From assembly GCA_041655275.1 (NCBI GenBank), contig JBBAFU010000004.1, positions 124,001 through 188,000 of the forward strand: DNA of 64,000 nt. The letters run 5' to 3'. Within the stretch, counting starts at the first letter, position 1. Every line of letters starts with the position of its first letter. Positions 44,156-51,745 of this stretch are shown here, piece after piece. This stretch comes from JAJYRX01 sp041655275 (GTDB taxonomy: Bacteria; Pseudomonadota; Gammaproteobacteria; Burkholderiales; Burkholderiaceae_B). The notes under the pieces were generated by a model that had not been told where the DNA came from, searched no databases, and saw nothing but the letters and a program-made list of their open reading frames with translations. A program made the position numbers and the translations under genes.

Positions 44156-45122
44156 AGCCACGCCAGCGACGCGCCGGACTCTGCACGGCCCCACCATGGG
44201 CACGCGCTGGTCGGTCACCCTGGACGAGTTGTCGGCCGCCAATTGTGATGCGCTGCGCCACGAACTTGCCGCCGCCGTCCAGCGGGTGGATCAGCAAATG
44301 TCACCATGGAAGGCCGACAGCGATTTGGTGCGCCTGAACCAGGCGCCGGTGGAAAGTTGGGTTCCTCTGCCGCCCGAGATGCTCGCGGTGCTGGAGCGCG
44401 CCCTGGGCGTCGCACGCCTGAGTGTGGGCGCCTTCGACCCCACGGTGGGCGCGCTGGTCGATGCCTGGGGCTTCGGCGCGGCAAGTCAACAGCCGGATCC
44501 GGCGGCCATCCAGGCGGCGCGCAGTGACGGCCAAGTGGCTGGTTACACCCAGCTGGAGCTCGATCTCACGGTCGGCCGCGCGCGCAAGCACGCCGCGCTG
44601 CAGGTCGACCTATGCGGCATCGCCAAGGGTTACGCCGTCGATTGCATGGCTGCCGTGCTGCGGCAGCGCGGCGTGCATCATGCCCTGGTTGCCCTGGACG
44701 GCGAGTTGCGCGCGATCGGCCCCCAGGCTGATGGCCAGCCCTGGCCGGTCGCGGTGGAAAGCCCCGAACAAGGTCGCCGCGCCGTGCATAGCGTGATCGC
44801 GCTGCAGGACCTGGCTATCGCTACTTCAGGAGATTACCGCCACTTCTGGGACGTGGGCGGAACGCGCCTGGCCCACACCATGGACCCGGGCCGCTGTGCC
44901 CCGGCAAAAAACGACATCGCCTCGGTCACCGTGCTGGCGCGCGAGGCCATGGACGCCGACGCCTGGGCCACCGCCCTGCTGGTTGCTGGTTCTGGAGCAG
45001 GCTTTGCACTCGCCCAGCGTCTGGGACTGGAAGCGTTGTGGCTACTGCGCCGCGAAGGACGCATCGTGGAATTGGGCCTGGGCCGCTTCGCATCCGAGGC
45101 GGGCGCCGCCGCGGGTGCCTGA
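44136..45122 (+). CDS. apbE: FAD:protein FMN transferase ApbE
   Basis: 328-residue flavin transferase that attaches FMN to Ser/Thr of target proteins. It has GPTMGTRWSVTL, QMSPWKADSDLVRLN, LCGIAKGYAVDCMA, SGDYRHFW..GTRLAHTMDP (Mg/FAD site) and ASVTVLAREAMDADAWATAL. No signal peptide or lipobox is visible before the domain (MPKMSSEATPATRRTLHGP), unlike periplasmic ApbE proteins, so it may act in the cytosol. It overlaps the reductase gene by 20 bp and is the last gene of the operon. Confidence 0.94.
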   Translation: MPKMSSEATPATRRTLHGPTMGTRWSVTLDELSAANCDALRHELAAAVQRVDQQMSPWKADSDLVRLNQAPVESWVPLPPEMLAVLERALGVARLSVGAFDPTVGALVDAWGFGAASQQPDPAAIQAARSDGQVAGYTQLELDLTVGRARKHAALQVDLCGIAKGYAVDCMAAVLRQRGVHHALVALDGELRAIGPQADGQPWPVAVESPEQGRRAVHSVIALQDLAIATSGDYRHFWDVGGTRLAHTMDPGRCAPAKNDIASVTVLAREAMDADAWATALLVAGSGAGFALAQRLGLEALWLLRREGRIVELGLGRFASEAGAAAGA

Positions 45123-45216
45123 TGGGCGGGGCGCGACCGACTTTTATCGGACTGCGCCGCAGCGGCTACCGTTAACTGCGCCAGATCATTCACATCGTGA
45201 CCCCCACTTCGTAAAG

Positions 45217-45230
45217 TTGAAGCACATCAA
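45217..45230 (+). promoter_or_regulatory. FNR/ANR/DNR-like box upstream of HMA gene
   Basis: TTGAA-GCAC-ATCAA differs at one base from the FNR-family consensus TTGAT-N4-ATCAA. It ends 20 bp before the HMA ATG. That is too close for a standard class II activation site (-41.5), so it may act as a repressor site. Two Crp/Fnr genes lie 2.3 and 4.9 kb downstream. Confidence 0.55.
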
Positions 45231-45250
45231 CCAACCCAAGGAGTTCCACC

Positions 45251-45466
45251 ATGAAAACCATCCTGCGTAGCGACGAACTGAGTTGCCCTTCCTGCATTTC
45301 CAAGATTGAGAAAGCCCTGAAGGCCCTGCCGGGCGTGCGCGAAGCCACGGTGCACTTCAACTCCGGGCGCATCGACATCGAGCACGAGCCCGCGCAGGCC
45401 AGCGCCGAGCTATTGCAGGAGGCCGTGCGCAAGGTCGGCTACGGCTCGCGCATCAGCGCCTTCTGA
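45251..45466 (+). CDS. HMA-type metallochaperone (CopZ-like)
   Basis: 71-residue heavy-metal-associated domain: MKTILRSDELSCPSCISKIEKALKAL, with CPSC in place of the usual CxxC sequence (still C-x-x-C), then GVREATVHFNSGRIDIEHEP. It likely binds Cu+ or another soft metal. AAGGAG precedes the ATG. The ATPase 70 bp downstream lacks its own N-terminal HMA, so this protein may serve as its separate metal-binding module. Confidence 0.9.
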   Translation: MKTILRSDELSCPSCISKIEKALKALPGVREATVHFNSGRIDIEHEPAQASAELLQEAVRKVGYGSRISAF

Positions 45467-45483
45467 ACCGCCGTCCGGTCGCT

Positions 45484-45511
45484 GCCGGGCGCGCTCGCGC
45501 CCGGCCCTTTT
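45484..45511 (+). terminator. Intrinsic terminator between HMA and ATPase genes
   Basis: GCCGGGCGCG-CTC-GCGCCCGGC style stem (45484-45505) followed by CCTTTT. The strong GC stem and T-run suit a rho-independent terminator or partial attenuator, allowing more HMA protein than ATPase. Confidence 0.75.
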
Positions 45512-45535
45512 CAGTCTGCATTCCAGAGGTCCATC

Positions 45536-47506
45536 ATGTCCATCCCCCATCCTCCTGTTTCCCGGCTGCAAGCGCTGCGCGCATCGCCCGCGCAGCGGCG
45601 CGGCCTGTTGACGCTGGCGAGCGGGGCTCTAGGCCTGGGCGGCGTCCTGGTCGCCTTGCTGAACGGGCCCGCGGCGCTGATCGCAATGCTGTGGATCCTG
45701 GCCGCCGTCATCGCCGGCTCCGACATCGCGGTGCGCGCCTGGCATAGCCTGCGCGCGCGCAGCGCCAGCATCGAGCTGCTGGTGACGATCGCCGCCGTCG
45801 GCGCCATCGCCATCGGCGAATACTGGGAAGCGGCCGCCGTCACCTTCCTGTTCTTGCTGGGCGGCTACCTGGAGGCGCGGACCATCGCCAAGACGCGCGG
45901 TGCGCTCAAGGACCTGATCGACTTGGCGCCCACCGAGGTCACGGTGCGCCGGGACGGTGCCGAGCTGACCCTGGCGCCGCATGATGTGGTTGCCGGCGAC
46001 ACCGTGATCGTGCGCCCCGGTGGCCGCATCGGCGTCGACGGCACGGTGCTGAGCGGCCGCGCCGCCGTCAACCAGGCCGCCATCACCGGCGAATCCATGC
46101 CCGAGGACAAGTCCGAGGGCAGCCCGGTGTTTGCCGGCACCGTCAGCCACGACGGCTATCTGGAGATCCGCGCCGAAGGCGTGGGTGCCGACACCACGCT
46201 AGCGCACATCATCCAGCGCGTCGAGCAGGCGCAGGAGGCCAAGGCGCCGATTCAGCGTTTCATCGAACGCTTTGCCCAGTGGTACACGCCGGCCATCATC
46301 GTGCTGACCATCCTGACCTATGCGCTGACGCGCAACATCGAGCTGGCGCTGACGCTGCTGGTCGTCGCCTGTCCTGGCGCGCTGGTGATCTCGACGCCGA
46401 TCTCGGTGATTGCCGGCATCGGCCAGGCGGCGCGCCAGGGCATCCTGATCAAGGGCGGCGAATACCTGGAGACCGCCGCGCGCATCCGCGCCGTGGCCTT
46501 TGACAAGACTGGCACACTCACCGTGGGCCGTCCTGCTGTGACCTCGATCGTGCCGCTTACGGCGCTGCAACCCATGCCCGGCACCGGTCAGGACGACCGT
46601 ACACAGCAACTGCTGCGCTGGGCGGCGGTGGCCGAAGGCGGCTCCGAGCACCCGCTGGCACGCGCCATCCTGCGCGAGGTCAAGGGAGACGAGCCGATCC
46701 CTGCCGCCGACAACTTCCAAACCTTTGCCGGCGGCGGCATCGGGGCCGGCTGGCAGGGCCGGCGCATCGAAATCGGCAGCCCCGACTGGGTGCGCCAGCG
46801 TGTGGCCGACTGGCCGACAGACGCGCAAGCGGCGTTCGAGGAGATTCGCCAGCGCGGTGAAACGCTGGCCGCAATCAGCGTAGACGGCACGGTTTTTGGT
46901 CTACTCGGCTTTGCCGACCAGGTCCGGCCCGAGGCCGCCATGGCCCTGCAGCAACTGCGCGATGGCGGTGTGCGCCGCATCGTGATGCTCACCGGCGATC
47001 ACCTGGCCAGCGCCGAACGCGTGGCCCGCGCACTGAGCATCACCGAGATGCAGGCAGGACTGCTGCCCGAGCACAAGCTGGAGGCAATCGACCGACTGCG
47101 CGCCGAAGCCGGCGTCACCGCCATGGTGGGCGACGGCATCAACGACGCGCCGGCGCTGGCAGCCGCCGACGTCGGCGTCGCCATGGGCGCGGCCGGCACC
47201 GACGTGGCCATCGACACGGCAGACATCGCGCTGATGACCGACGACCTGGAGCGCGTCGCCCGCGCCATCACGTTGGCGCGCGCCACGGTACGCAATATCC
47301 GTCAAAATACGAGTATCGCGTTGGCCACCGTGGCTGGGCTGCTGGCGGGCGTGTTTGCCGGTGAGGTGCACATGGCGGGTGGCATGTTCATCCACCAGGC
47401 GTCGGTGCTGCTGGTGATCCTGAACGGCATGCGTCTGATGCGGCCGCGGCGGGTTCAGCTCGCGCGCGTCGGCACGCCAGCTGAATCGACCCCGGCTCGG
47501 GCCTGA
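45536..47506 (+). CDS. P1B-type heavy-metal ATPase with CPG motif
   Basis: 656-residue P1B ATPase with TGES loop (AAITGESMPE, about 182-191), transmembrane metal motif VVACPGALVIS (C279-P280-G281), phosphorylation site DKTGTLTVG (D323), nucleotide-domain SEHPLA and hinge GDGINDAPALAAADVGVAMG. No N-terminal HMA domain is present; the small HMA protein upstream may replace it. Cu+ pumps have CPC; here the third position is Gly, so metal specificity is open and could be Zn, Cd, Fe or other. C-terminal helix pair is complete. Confidence 0.93.
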   Translation: MSIPHPPVSRLQALRASPAQRRGLLTLASGALGLGGVLVALLNGPAALIAMLWILAAVIAGSDIAVRAWHSLRARSASIELLVTIAAVGAIAIGEYWEAAAVTFLFLLGGYLEARTIAKTRGALKDLIDLAPTEVTVRRDGAELTLAPHDVVAGDTVIVRPGGRIGVDGTVLSGRAAVNQAAITGESMPEDKSEGSPVFAGTVSHDGYLEIRAEGVGADTTLAHIIQRVEQAQEAKAPIQRFIERFAQWYTPAIIVLTILTYALTRNIELALTLLVVACPGALVISTPISVIAGIGQAARQGILIKGGEYLETAARIRAVAFDKTGTLTVGRPAVTSIVPLTALQPMPGTGQDDRTQQLLRWAAVAEGGSEHPLARAILREVKGDEPIPAADNFQTFAGGGIGAGWQGRRIEIGSPDWVRQRVADWPTDAQAAFEEIRQRGETLAAISVDGTVFGLLGFADQVRPEAAMALQQLRDGGVRRIVMLTGDHLASAERVARALSITEMQAGLLPEHKLEAIDRLRAEAGVTAMVGDGINDAPALAAADVGVAMGAAGTDVAIDTADIALMTDDLERVARAITLARATVRNIRQNTSIALATVAGLLAGVFAGEVHMAGGMFIHQASVLLVILNGMRLMRPRRVQLARVGTPAESTPARA

Positions 47507-47571
47507 CAGAGCCTGCCGCTGCCGTGCAAGCGGCAGCGGGCTCCGCCACAGAACCGCCAGAACGAGAAGCC

Positions 47572-48318
47572 ATGAAGACGAATCCCCGCATCATCGCGCT
47601 GCGCACCGAGTCTGTATCTCCACAGCATTGCTCGGCGCAGTTGCGTCACGAAATCCTGAGCCGCGCCCGCTACTTCGAAGACCTTTCCAGTGCGCAGCTC
47701 GATCAGGTCAGCCAGCGCTTTCGCGAGGTCCACCACCCAGCCGACAGCACCATCTGCCACGAGGGTGGTCAGGCCCAGCGCCTGTTCTTCGTCGCCCACG
47801 GCAAGGTCAAGCTGCTGCGCCATAGCGCGGGGGGCGAGGATGTGGTGCTCGACATCCTGCCGCAGGGTGCACTGTTTGGCGGCCTGGCGCCTCTGGGCAC
47901 GCAGCGCTACCCCGAGACCGCCATGGCGCAGACCGACTGCTGCGTGCTGGAGATCTCGGGTGCCGATTTTCAGCAACTGCTGGAGGATCATCCAGCGGTC
48001 ACGTTGGCCGTGCTGCGCAGCGTTGCGCGCAGCCTAGACGATGCGCGCGAAATCATCCGCCAGCTTACCACCTCGACCGTGCGCACCCGCGTCGCGGTGG
48101 CCCTGGTCAAGCTGGCCGAACGCCTGGGCGACACCACGGACCAAGGCATCCTGATCCGCGCACCGCTGTCACGCCAGGATCTGGCAGCCATGGTCGGCGC
48201 CACGCCCGAGACCGTCAGCCGCGTCATGGCGGACCTGAAGCGCGACGGCCTGATCGACACTGGGCGGCAGTGGGTCCGCGTCGTGAACCCGCAAGGCCTG
48301 CAAGCCATCAACGCCTGA
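47572..48318 (+). CDS. Crp/Fnr-family regulator (first)
   Basis: 248-residue regulator. The cNMP-type beta-roll (REVHHPADSTICHEGGQAQRLFFVAHGKVKLLR) is followed by a dimer helix and an HTH, LSRQDLAAMVGATPETVSRVMADLKRDGLID, whose recognition helix E..SR is FNR-like. No N-terminal FNR iron-sulfur cysteine cluster is evident. The ATG at 47572 has GAGAAG upstream. It sits 65 bp after the ATPase and may control it. The next gene carries a distinctive upstream dyad. Confidence 0.92.
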   Translation: MKTNPRIIALRTESVSPQHCSAQLRHEILSRARYFEDLSSAQLDQVSQRFREVHHPADSTICHEGGQAQRLFFVAHGKVKLLRHSAGGEDVVLDILPQGALFGGLAPLGTQRYPETAMAQTDCCVLEISGADFQQLLEDHPAVTLAVLRSVARSLDDAREIIRQLTTSTVRTRVAVALVKLAERLGDTTDQGILIRAPLSRQDLAAMVGATPETVSRVMADLKRDGLIDTGRQWVRVVNPQGLQAINA

Positions 48319-48396
48319 ACTGCGACCTCGGCTCAGAGGCAGGGCATGGGTTGCCCCACCACGCGCAGTACCCCAGCCGCGCAGATGAACGCCAGA

Positions 48397-48411
48397 TAAA
48401 CGTGTCGTTCA
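48397..48411 (+). promoter_or_regulatory. AACG-N3-CGTT dyad upstream of small secreted protein (copy 1)
   Basis: TAAACG-TGT-CGTTCA, a perfect AACG-N3-CGTT inverted repeat. It lies at the same distance and inside the same conserved segment (TTCAGCATYGATTCACGGC) as the one at 50,976, upstream of the paralogous gene. It is a candidate binding site for one of the neighbouring regulators. Confidence 0.55.
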
Positions 48412-48486
48412 GCATCGATTCACGGCACCCTGTGCAAACTGGCCCCACAGTCTGCATGGACTGGGACCCTCGCAAAGGAGAGCACC

Positions 48487-48774
48487 ATGAAATCCACCGC
48501 CCTGATCGCCACCATCGCTATCCTGCTCGGCACCGCCGGAACCTCACTCCTGGCCGCCGACCGCCACCAAGCACGCAACGCGCGCGCCACCGGCTACGAC
48601 CACGGCATGCAGGTCGTCGCCAACCACGCCGCCGAAGGCACGCGAGCCTACGGCTGGCGTTACTTCAGCGACCCGCAGACTCACCGCGCCGTGGTTATCA
48701 GCCCCGAAGGCGACTACTACCTGAGCCGCGGTAAGGGCCTGCGCTGGGTGGCGGGCACGCCGACCGGGGCCTGA
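48487..48774 (+). CDS. Small secreted protein, duplicated family (copy 1)
   Basis: 95 residues: signal peptide MKSTALIATIAILLGTAGTSLLAA, then TGYDHGMQVVANHAAEGTRAYGWRYFSDPQTHRAVV and DYYLSRGKGLRWVAGTP. No family with known function is recognised. A close copy is encoded at 51,066. Each copy follows a Crp/Fnr gene and has the same upstream dyad, so the two units probably arose by duplication and respond to related signals. Confidence 0.8.
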   Translation: MKSTALIATIAILLGTAGTSLLAADRHQARNARATGYDHGMQVVANHAAEGTRAYGWRYFSDPQTHRAVVISPEGDYYLSRGKGLRWVAGTPTGA

Positions 48775-48783
48775 CGCCCTGCA

Positions 48784-48805
48784 GCCCGGGCCGTGCGGCC
48801 CGGGC
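48784..48805 (+). terminator. Strong hairpin after first small secreted protein gene
   Basis: GCCCGGGCCG-TG-CGGCCCGGGC forms a 10-bp perfect stem starting 10 bp after the stop codon. It lacks a T-run, so it may stabilise the transcript end rather than terminate alone. Confidence 0.4.
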
Positions 48806-48971
48806 GGCTGACTAGGGCTCGGCCATGCCCGTCGATCCGCCAACACGCGAAACCCGTCATTTTCTTAACATTTCCCAAGGCCGCCGCAAGTCGATCGAAC
48901 CCGGCCCCGGGCACGCCCTCAGAACGTCCAGGCGGGTGATCGGCACCCGTCGTTTCACTGGAGCAAACCCC

Positions 48972-49472
48972 ATGAAGACCTCGATTCGCAATATCCTGAT
49001 CCCCGCGCTGGCGGCCGCCGCATTGACTGCGGCGCTGGGCGGAACCGCCCTGGCGCAGACGGCGGGACACGACCACAACGGCGCCACGCCCCAGGCGCTC
49101 AGCCTCAACGACGGCCGCAAGTGGCCGACCGACGCGCCGCTGCGCGCCGGAATGAAGAACATCCGCAATCTCGTGGAGCCCGAGCTCGACGCGGCCCACG
49201 CCGGCACGCTGGACGCGGCGCGCTACCAGCAGCTGGCGAGCCGGATCGAGACCGAGGTAGGCGGCATCGTCGCCAACTGCAAGCTTGAGCCCAAGGCCGA
49301 CGCCATGCTGCACCTGGTGATCGCCGACATCGGCCAGGGCACGGACGCCATGGCCGGCAAGGACGGCCAATTGCGCCCGGCACTCGGCCTGACCAAGGTG
49401 GCGCGCGCCGTTAACCAGTACGGCAGCCACTTCGATGACGCCGGTTTCAAGCCCCTGGCCGAGGGCCATTGA
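48972..49472 (+). CDS. Periplasmic protein of the DnrO-like type
   Basis: 166 residues: signal peptide (NILIPALAAAALTAALGGTALAQ), a His-rich lead AGHDHNG, then LSLNDGRKWPTDAPLRAGMKNIRNLVEPE and a helical rest (IVANCKLEPKADAMLHLVIADI). It resembles small proteins annotated DnrO next to Dnr-type regulators in denitrifiers; this match is from memory and modest. The His motif could bind metal. It lies between the two Crp/Fnr genes. Confidence 0.7.
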   Translation: MKTSIRNILIPALAAAALTAALGGTALAQTAGHDHNGATPQALSLNDGRKWPTDAPLRAGMKNIRNLVEPELDAAHAGTLDAARYQQLASRIETEVGGIVANCKLEPKADAMLHLVIADIGQGTDAMAGKDGQLRPALGLTKVARAVNQYGSHFDDAGFKPLAEGH

Positions 49473-49529
49473 AGCGCGGGAGACCGGCGTGAGCCCCGCC
49501 CTTTCCCGGCACCGGGTCATGGTGACTCA

Positions 49530-50159
49530 ATGAATCCGGTCGCGCCCCGGGCGATGCGCACGCCCGGCTTCTACGACGCGGTGGCGCCGATCGTGGTGGC
49601 CGATCCCCTGGCCGCCCTGCTGGGCGCGACCGAGGACGGCCGGATCGAATACCGCTACCTGGATGCCGTCAAGCTGGCGGGGCACTCCTGTCCCACCGTG
49701 GCCGGTGCCTGGCTCATGACCAGCAGGGCACTGGCGTGCCTGTACCCGGACGCCCTGCCCGAACGCGGCCAGATGCGCGTCGAGCTGCGGCAGGCCGCCG
49801 ACGCGGGCGTGGCGGGGGTCATCGCCAGCATCGCGGGCCTGGTCACGGGTGCCGCGGCCGAAAGTGGCTTCAAGGGCCTGGCGGGCCGCCATGGGCGCCG
49901 CGACCTGCTGCGTTTCGGGATTCCCATGCAAGGCGAAATCCGCTACACGCGGCTGGACACCGGCCAGGCGGTCGAGCTTGCGCATCAACCCCAGGCCGTG
50001 CCCCGACCACCCGGATTGACCGAGAAGATGCGCGCCGCGCTTACGCCGGAGGCCGACGCGGCGATGCGCGCGGCCTTCGCCCGGGCCTGGCAGCACTGGG
50101 TGCGCGCCATGCTGATCGACCACGCCGACGACCCTGCGCTGATCGCCGTGATCCGTTGA
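49530..50159 (+). CDS. FmdE-like hypothetical protein
   Basis: 209 residues with GHSCPTVAGAWLMTSRALACLYPD near residues 50-75, resembling the GHxCPG metal/active-site motif of FmdE-family proteins, found in formylmethanofuran dehydrogenase operons and many other redox settings. No signal peptide. It precedes the second Crp/Fnr gene by 7 bp, so the two are probably cotranscribed. Function unknown. Confidence 0.65.
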   Translation: MNPVAPRAMRTPGFYDAVAPIVVADPLAALLGATEDGRIEYRYLDAVKLAGHSCPTVAGAWLMTSRALACLYPDALPERGQMRVELRQAADAGVAGVIASIAGLVTGAAAESGFKGLAGRHGRRDLLRFGIPMQGEIRYTRLDTGQAVELAHQPQAVPRPPGLTEKMRAALTPEADAAMRAAFARAWQHWVRAMLIDHADDPALIAVIR

Positions 50160-50166
50160 GCACGAG

Positions 50167-50847
50167 ATGAATCGACGCGCTGTCCCGACCGCCGCCCTGC
50201 TGGCACGGATGCCGCTGTTCAGCAGCCTGGCGCCCACGGCCCTGGAACACCTGGCGGCCGTCACCGTCACGCTGCGACCCAGGTCCGGCGCGGTGCTGTT
50301 CGACCGGGGGGAGCCCGCGCGCGGCATCTATCTGGTCGTCTATGGCGACATCAGGCTGATCTCGACCACGTCGGCGCGCGGCAGCCGCCTGACCGGGATG
50401 GCGCACGCCGGACAGAGCTTTGGCGAGCCCGTGCTTTTTTTGGAGCGCCCGACGCTGGTGCGCGCACAGGCGGCGTGCGACGCCCTGGTGCTGATGGTGC
50501 CGGGCGAAGCCGTGTTTGCCGAACTGGGCCGCAATCCGAAATTCGCGCGGCAGATGATCGCCGGCCTGAGCCGGCGCGTGCAGACGCTCGTAAGCGAACT
50601 CGACCAACAGGCCCTCGGCAGCGGCAGCGCGCGCTTCGTCGCCTACCTGGCGCGCCAGGCGCAGGGCGCGCAAAGCCTCTCCTGGACCCTACCGGCCACG
50701 AAAAGCCAGATCGCCTCGCAACTCAACGTGACGCCCGAGCACTTCTCGCGCATCCTGCGCGACCTGGCCGCAGCCGGCCTGCTCGAAGTCCAGGGCCGGC
50801 GCATCGTCGTGCCCGACATGGAGCGACTGCGGCAAGGCGCCCAGTGA
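50167..50847 (+). CDS. Crp/Fnr-family regulator (second, Dnr-like)
   Basis: 226-residue regulator. The sensor beta-roll (LRPRSGAVLFDRGEPARGIYLVVYGDIRLIS) leads to a dimer helix and HTH TKSQIASQLNVTPEHFSRILRDLAAAGLLEVQGRRI. Lack of N-terminal cysteines and this HTH fit the Dnr-type NO-responsive branch of FNR, but the branch cannot be fixed by eye. It follows the FmdE-like gene at 7 bp. A small secreted protein gene with the shared dyad follows. Confidence 0.9.
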   Translation: MNRRAVPTAALLARMPLFSSLAPTALEHLAAVTVTLRPRSGAVLFDRGEPARGIYLVVYGDIRLISTTSARGSRLTGMAHAGQSFGEPVLFLERPTLVRAQAACDALVLMVPGEAVFAELGRNPKFARQMIAGLSRRVQTLVSELDQQALGSGSARFVAYLARQAQGAQSLSWTLPATKSQIASQLNVTPEHFSRILRDLAAAGLLEVQGRRIVVPDMERLRQGAQ

Positions 50848-50975
50848 GTCCGGGAGGGCCCGCGGCGCTGCGGATCGCGCGGCCGCCAGCCCTGGCCTGG
50901 CCGCAGCCCCTGGGTCGCGCTCCAAGCCGGTCAAGCCGGCATCCCGGGCCCCGGGTCGACATGATGAACGCGACC

Positions 50976-50990
50976 TAAACGCACCGTTCA
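50976..50990 (+). promoter_or_regulatory. AACG-N3-CGTT dyad upstream of small secreted protein (copy 2)
   Basis: TAAACG-CAC-CGTTCA, the same 15-bp dyad as at 48,397 with only the 3-bp spacer changed, in the same upstream context (TTCAGCATTGATTCACGGC). The preserved arms and changed spacer argue for function. Confidence 0.55.
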
Positions 50991-51065
50991 GCATTGATTC
51001 ACGGCCTCTCGCCCACACTGGCTCCACGGTCCGCATCGACTGGAATCCACGCCAAGGAGAGCACC

Positions 51066-51332
51066 ATGAAATCCACCGCCCTGATCGCCACGATCGCCGT
51101 CCTGGCCGCTGTCGGCAGCTCCGCGCTCCTGGCCGCCGATCGCGCCACCGGCTACGACCACGACATGCAGGTCGTCACCAACCACGCCGCCGAAGGCACG
51201 CGCGCCCATGGCTGGCGTTACTTCACCGACCCGCAGGCGCACCGCGCCGTGGTCATCAGCCCCGAAGGCGACTACTACCTGAGCCGCGGCAAGGGCCTGC
51301 ACTGGGTGGCGGGCACGCCGGCTGCCACCTGA
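51066..51332 (+). CDS. Small secreted protein, duplicated family (copy 2)
   Basis: 88 residues: signal peptide MKSTALIATIAVLAAVGSSALLAA, then ATGYDHDMQVVTNHAAEGTRAHGWRYFTDPQAHRAVV and DYYLSRGKGLHWVAGTP. It is a close paralogue of the protein at 48,487, shorter by a 7-residue stretch after the signal peptide. It follows the second Crp/Fnr gene by 218 bp. Function unknown. Confidence 0.8.
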   Translation: MKSTALIATIAVLAAVGSSALLAADRATGYDHDMQVVTNHAAEGTRAHGWRYFTDPQAHRAVVISPEGDYYLSRGKGLHWVAGTPAAT

Positions 51333-51463
51333 GAAATCGGGGCCAGCCCGCGCAGCAGGGCTGGTGCCCTCGGCGGGCGCCAGTCAGCCTCATTTTCCTG
51401 AACGCGAACCAGGGGGCAGACCAGACCAAACCCCGAGGCCCAAAGCCCGAAGCCCGCAGCCCG
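51333..51463. other. Non-coding segment before IS remnant
   Basis: Together with the remnant and the following 87 bp this forms a 413-bp stretch without an intact gene. It holds a short degenerate GCCCGAAGCCCGCAGCC repeat just before the transposase fragment. Nothing else is recognised. Confidence 0.4.
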
Positions 51464-51658
51464 CAGACCAATGGGATGGTCGAGCGCTTCAATGGGCGAA
51501 TTGAAGATGTCTTGCGAACACACCGCTTCATCGATGGGCAAGACATGAAGCAAACCATCGAGCGCTACGTGCATGTGTACAACCACCAGTTGCCCAGTCT
51601 GCGCTTCAATCCAGAAATCCGGTACAGCCATGAAAGAATGCCACAGAAACAAGCCTGA
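51464..51658 (+). pseudogene. Transposase C-terminal fragment (IS3/IS481-like)
   Basis: About 60 codons matching the end of an rve-type integrase core: NGMVERFNGRIEDVLRTHRF, then YVHVYNHQLPSLRFNPEIRY. The N-terminal DDE part and the start codon are missing; the text before NGMVERF is unrelated repeat-like sequence. It marks an old IS insertion or recombination scar at the border of cargo and conjugation core. Confidence 0.75.
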
Positions 51659-51745
51659 ATTGTTCAGAAAGAGAGGCCGTACGATCATCTGGGATGCGAC
51701 AGTTGCCCTGGTACCGGGTGATTCAAGACGACGGATCAGACCTCT

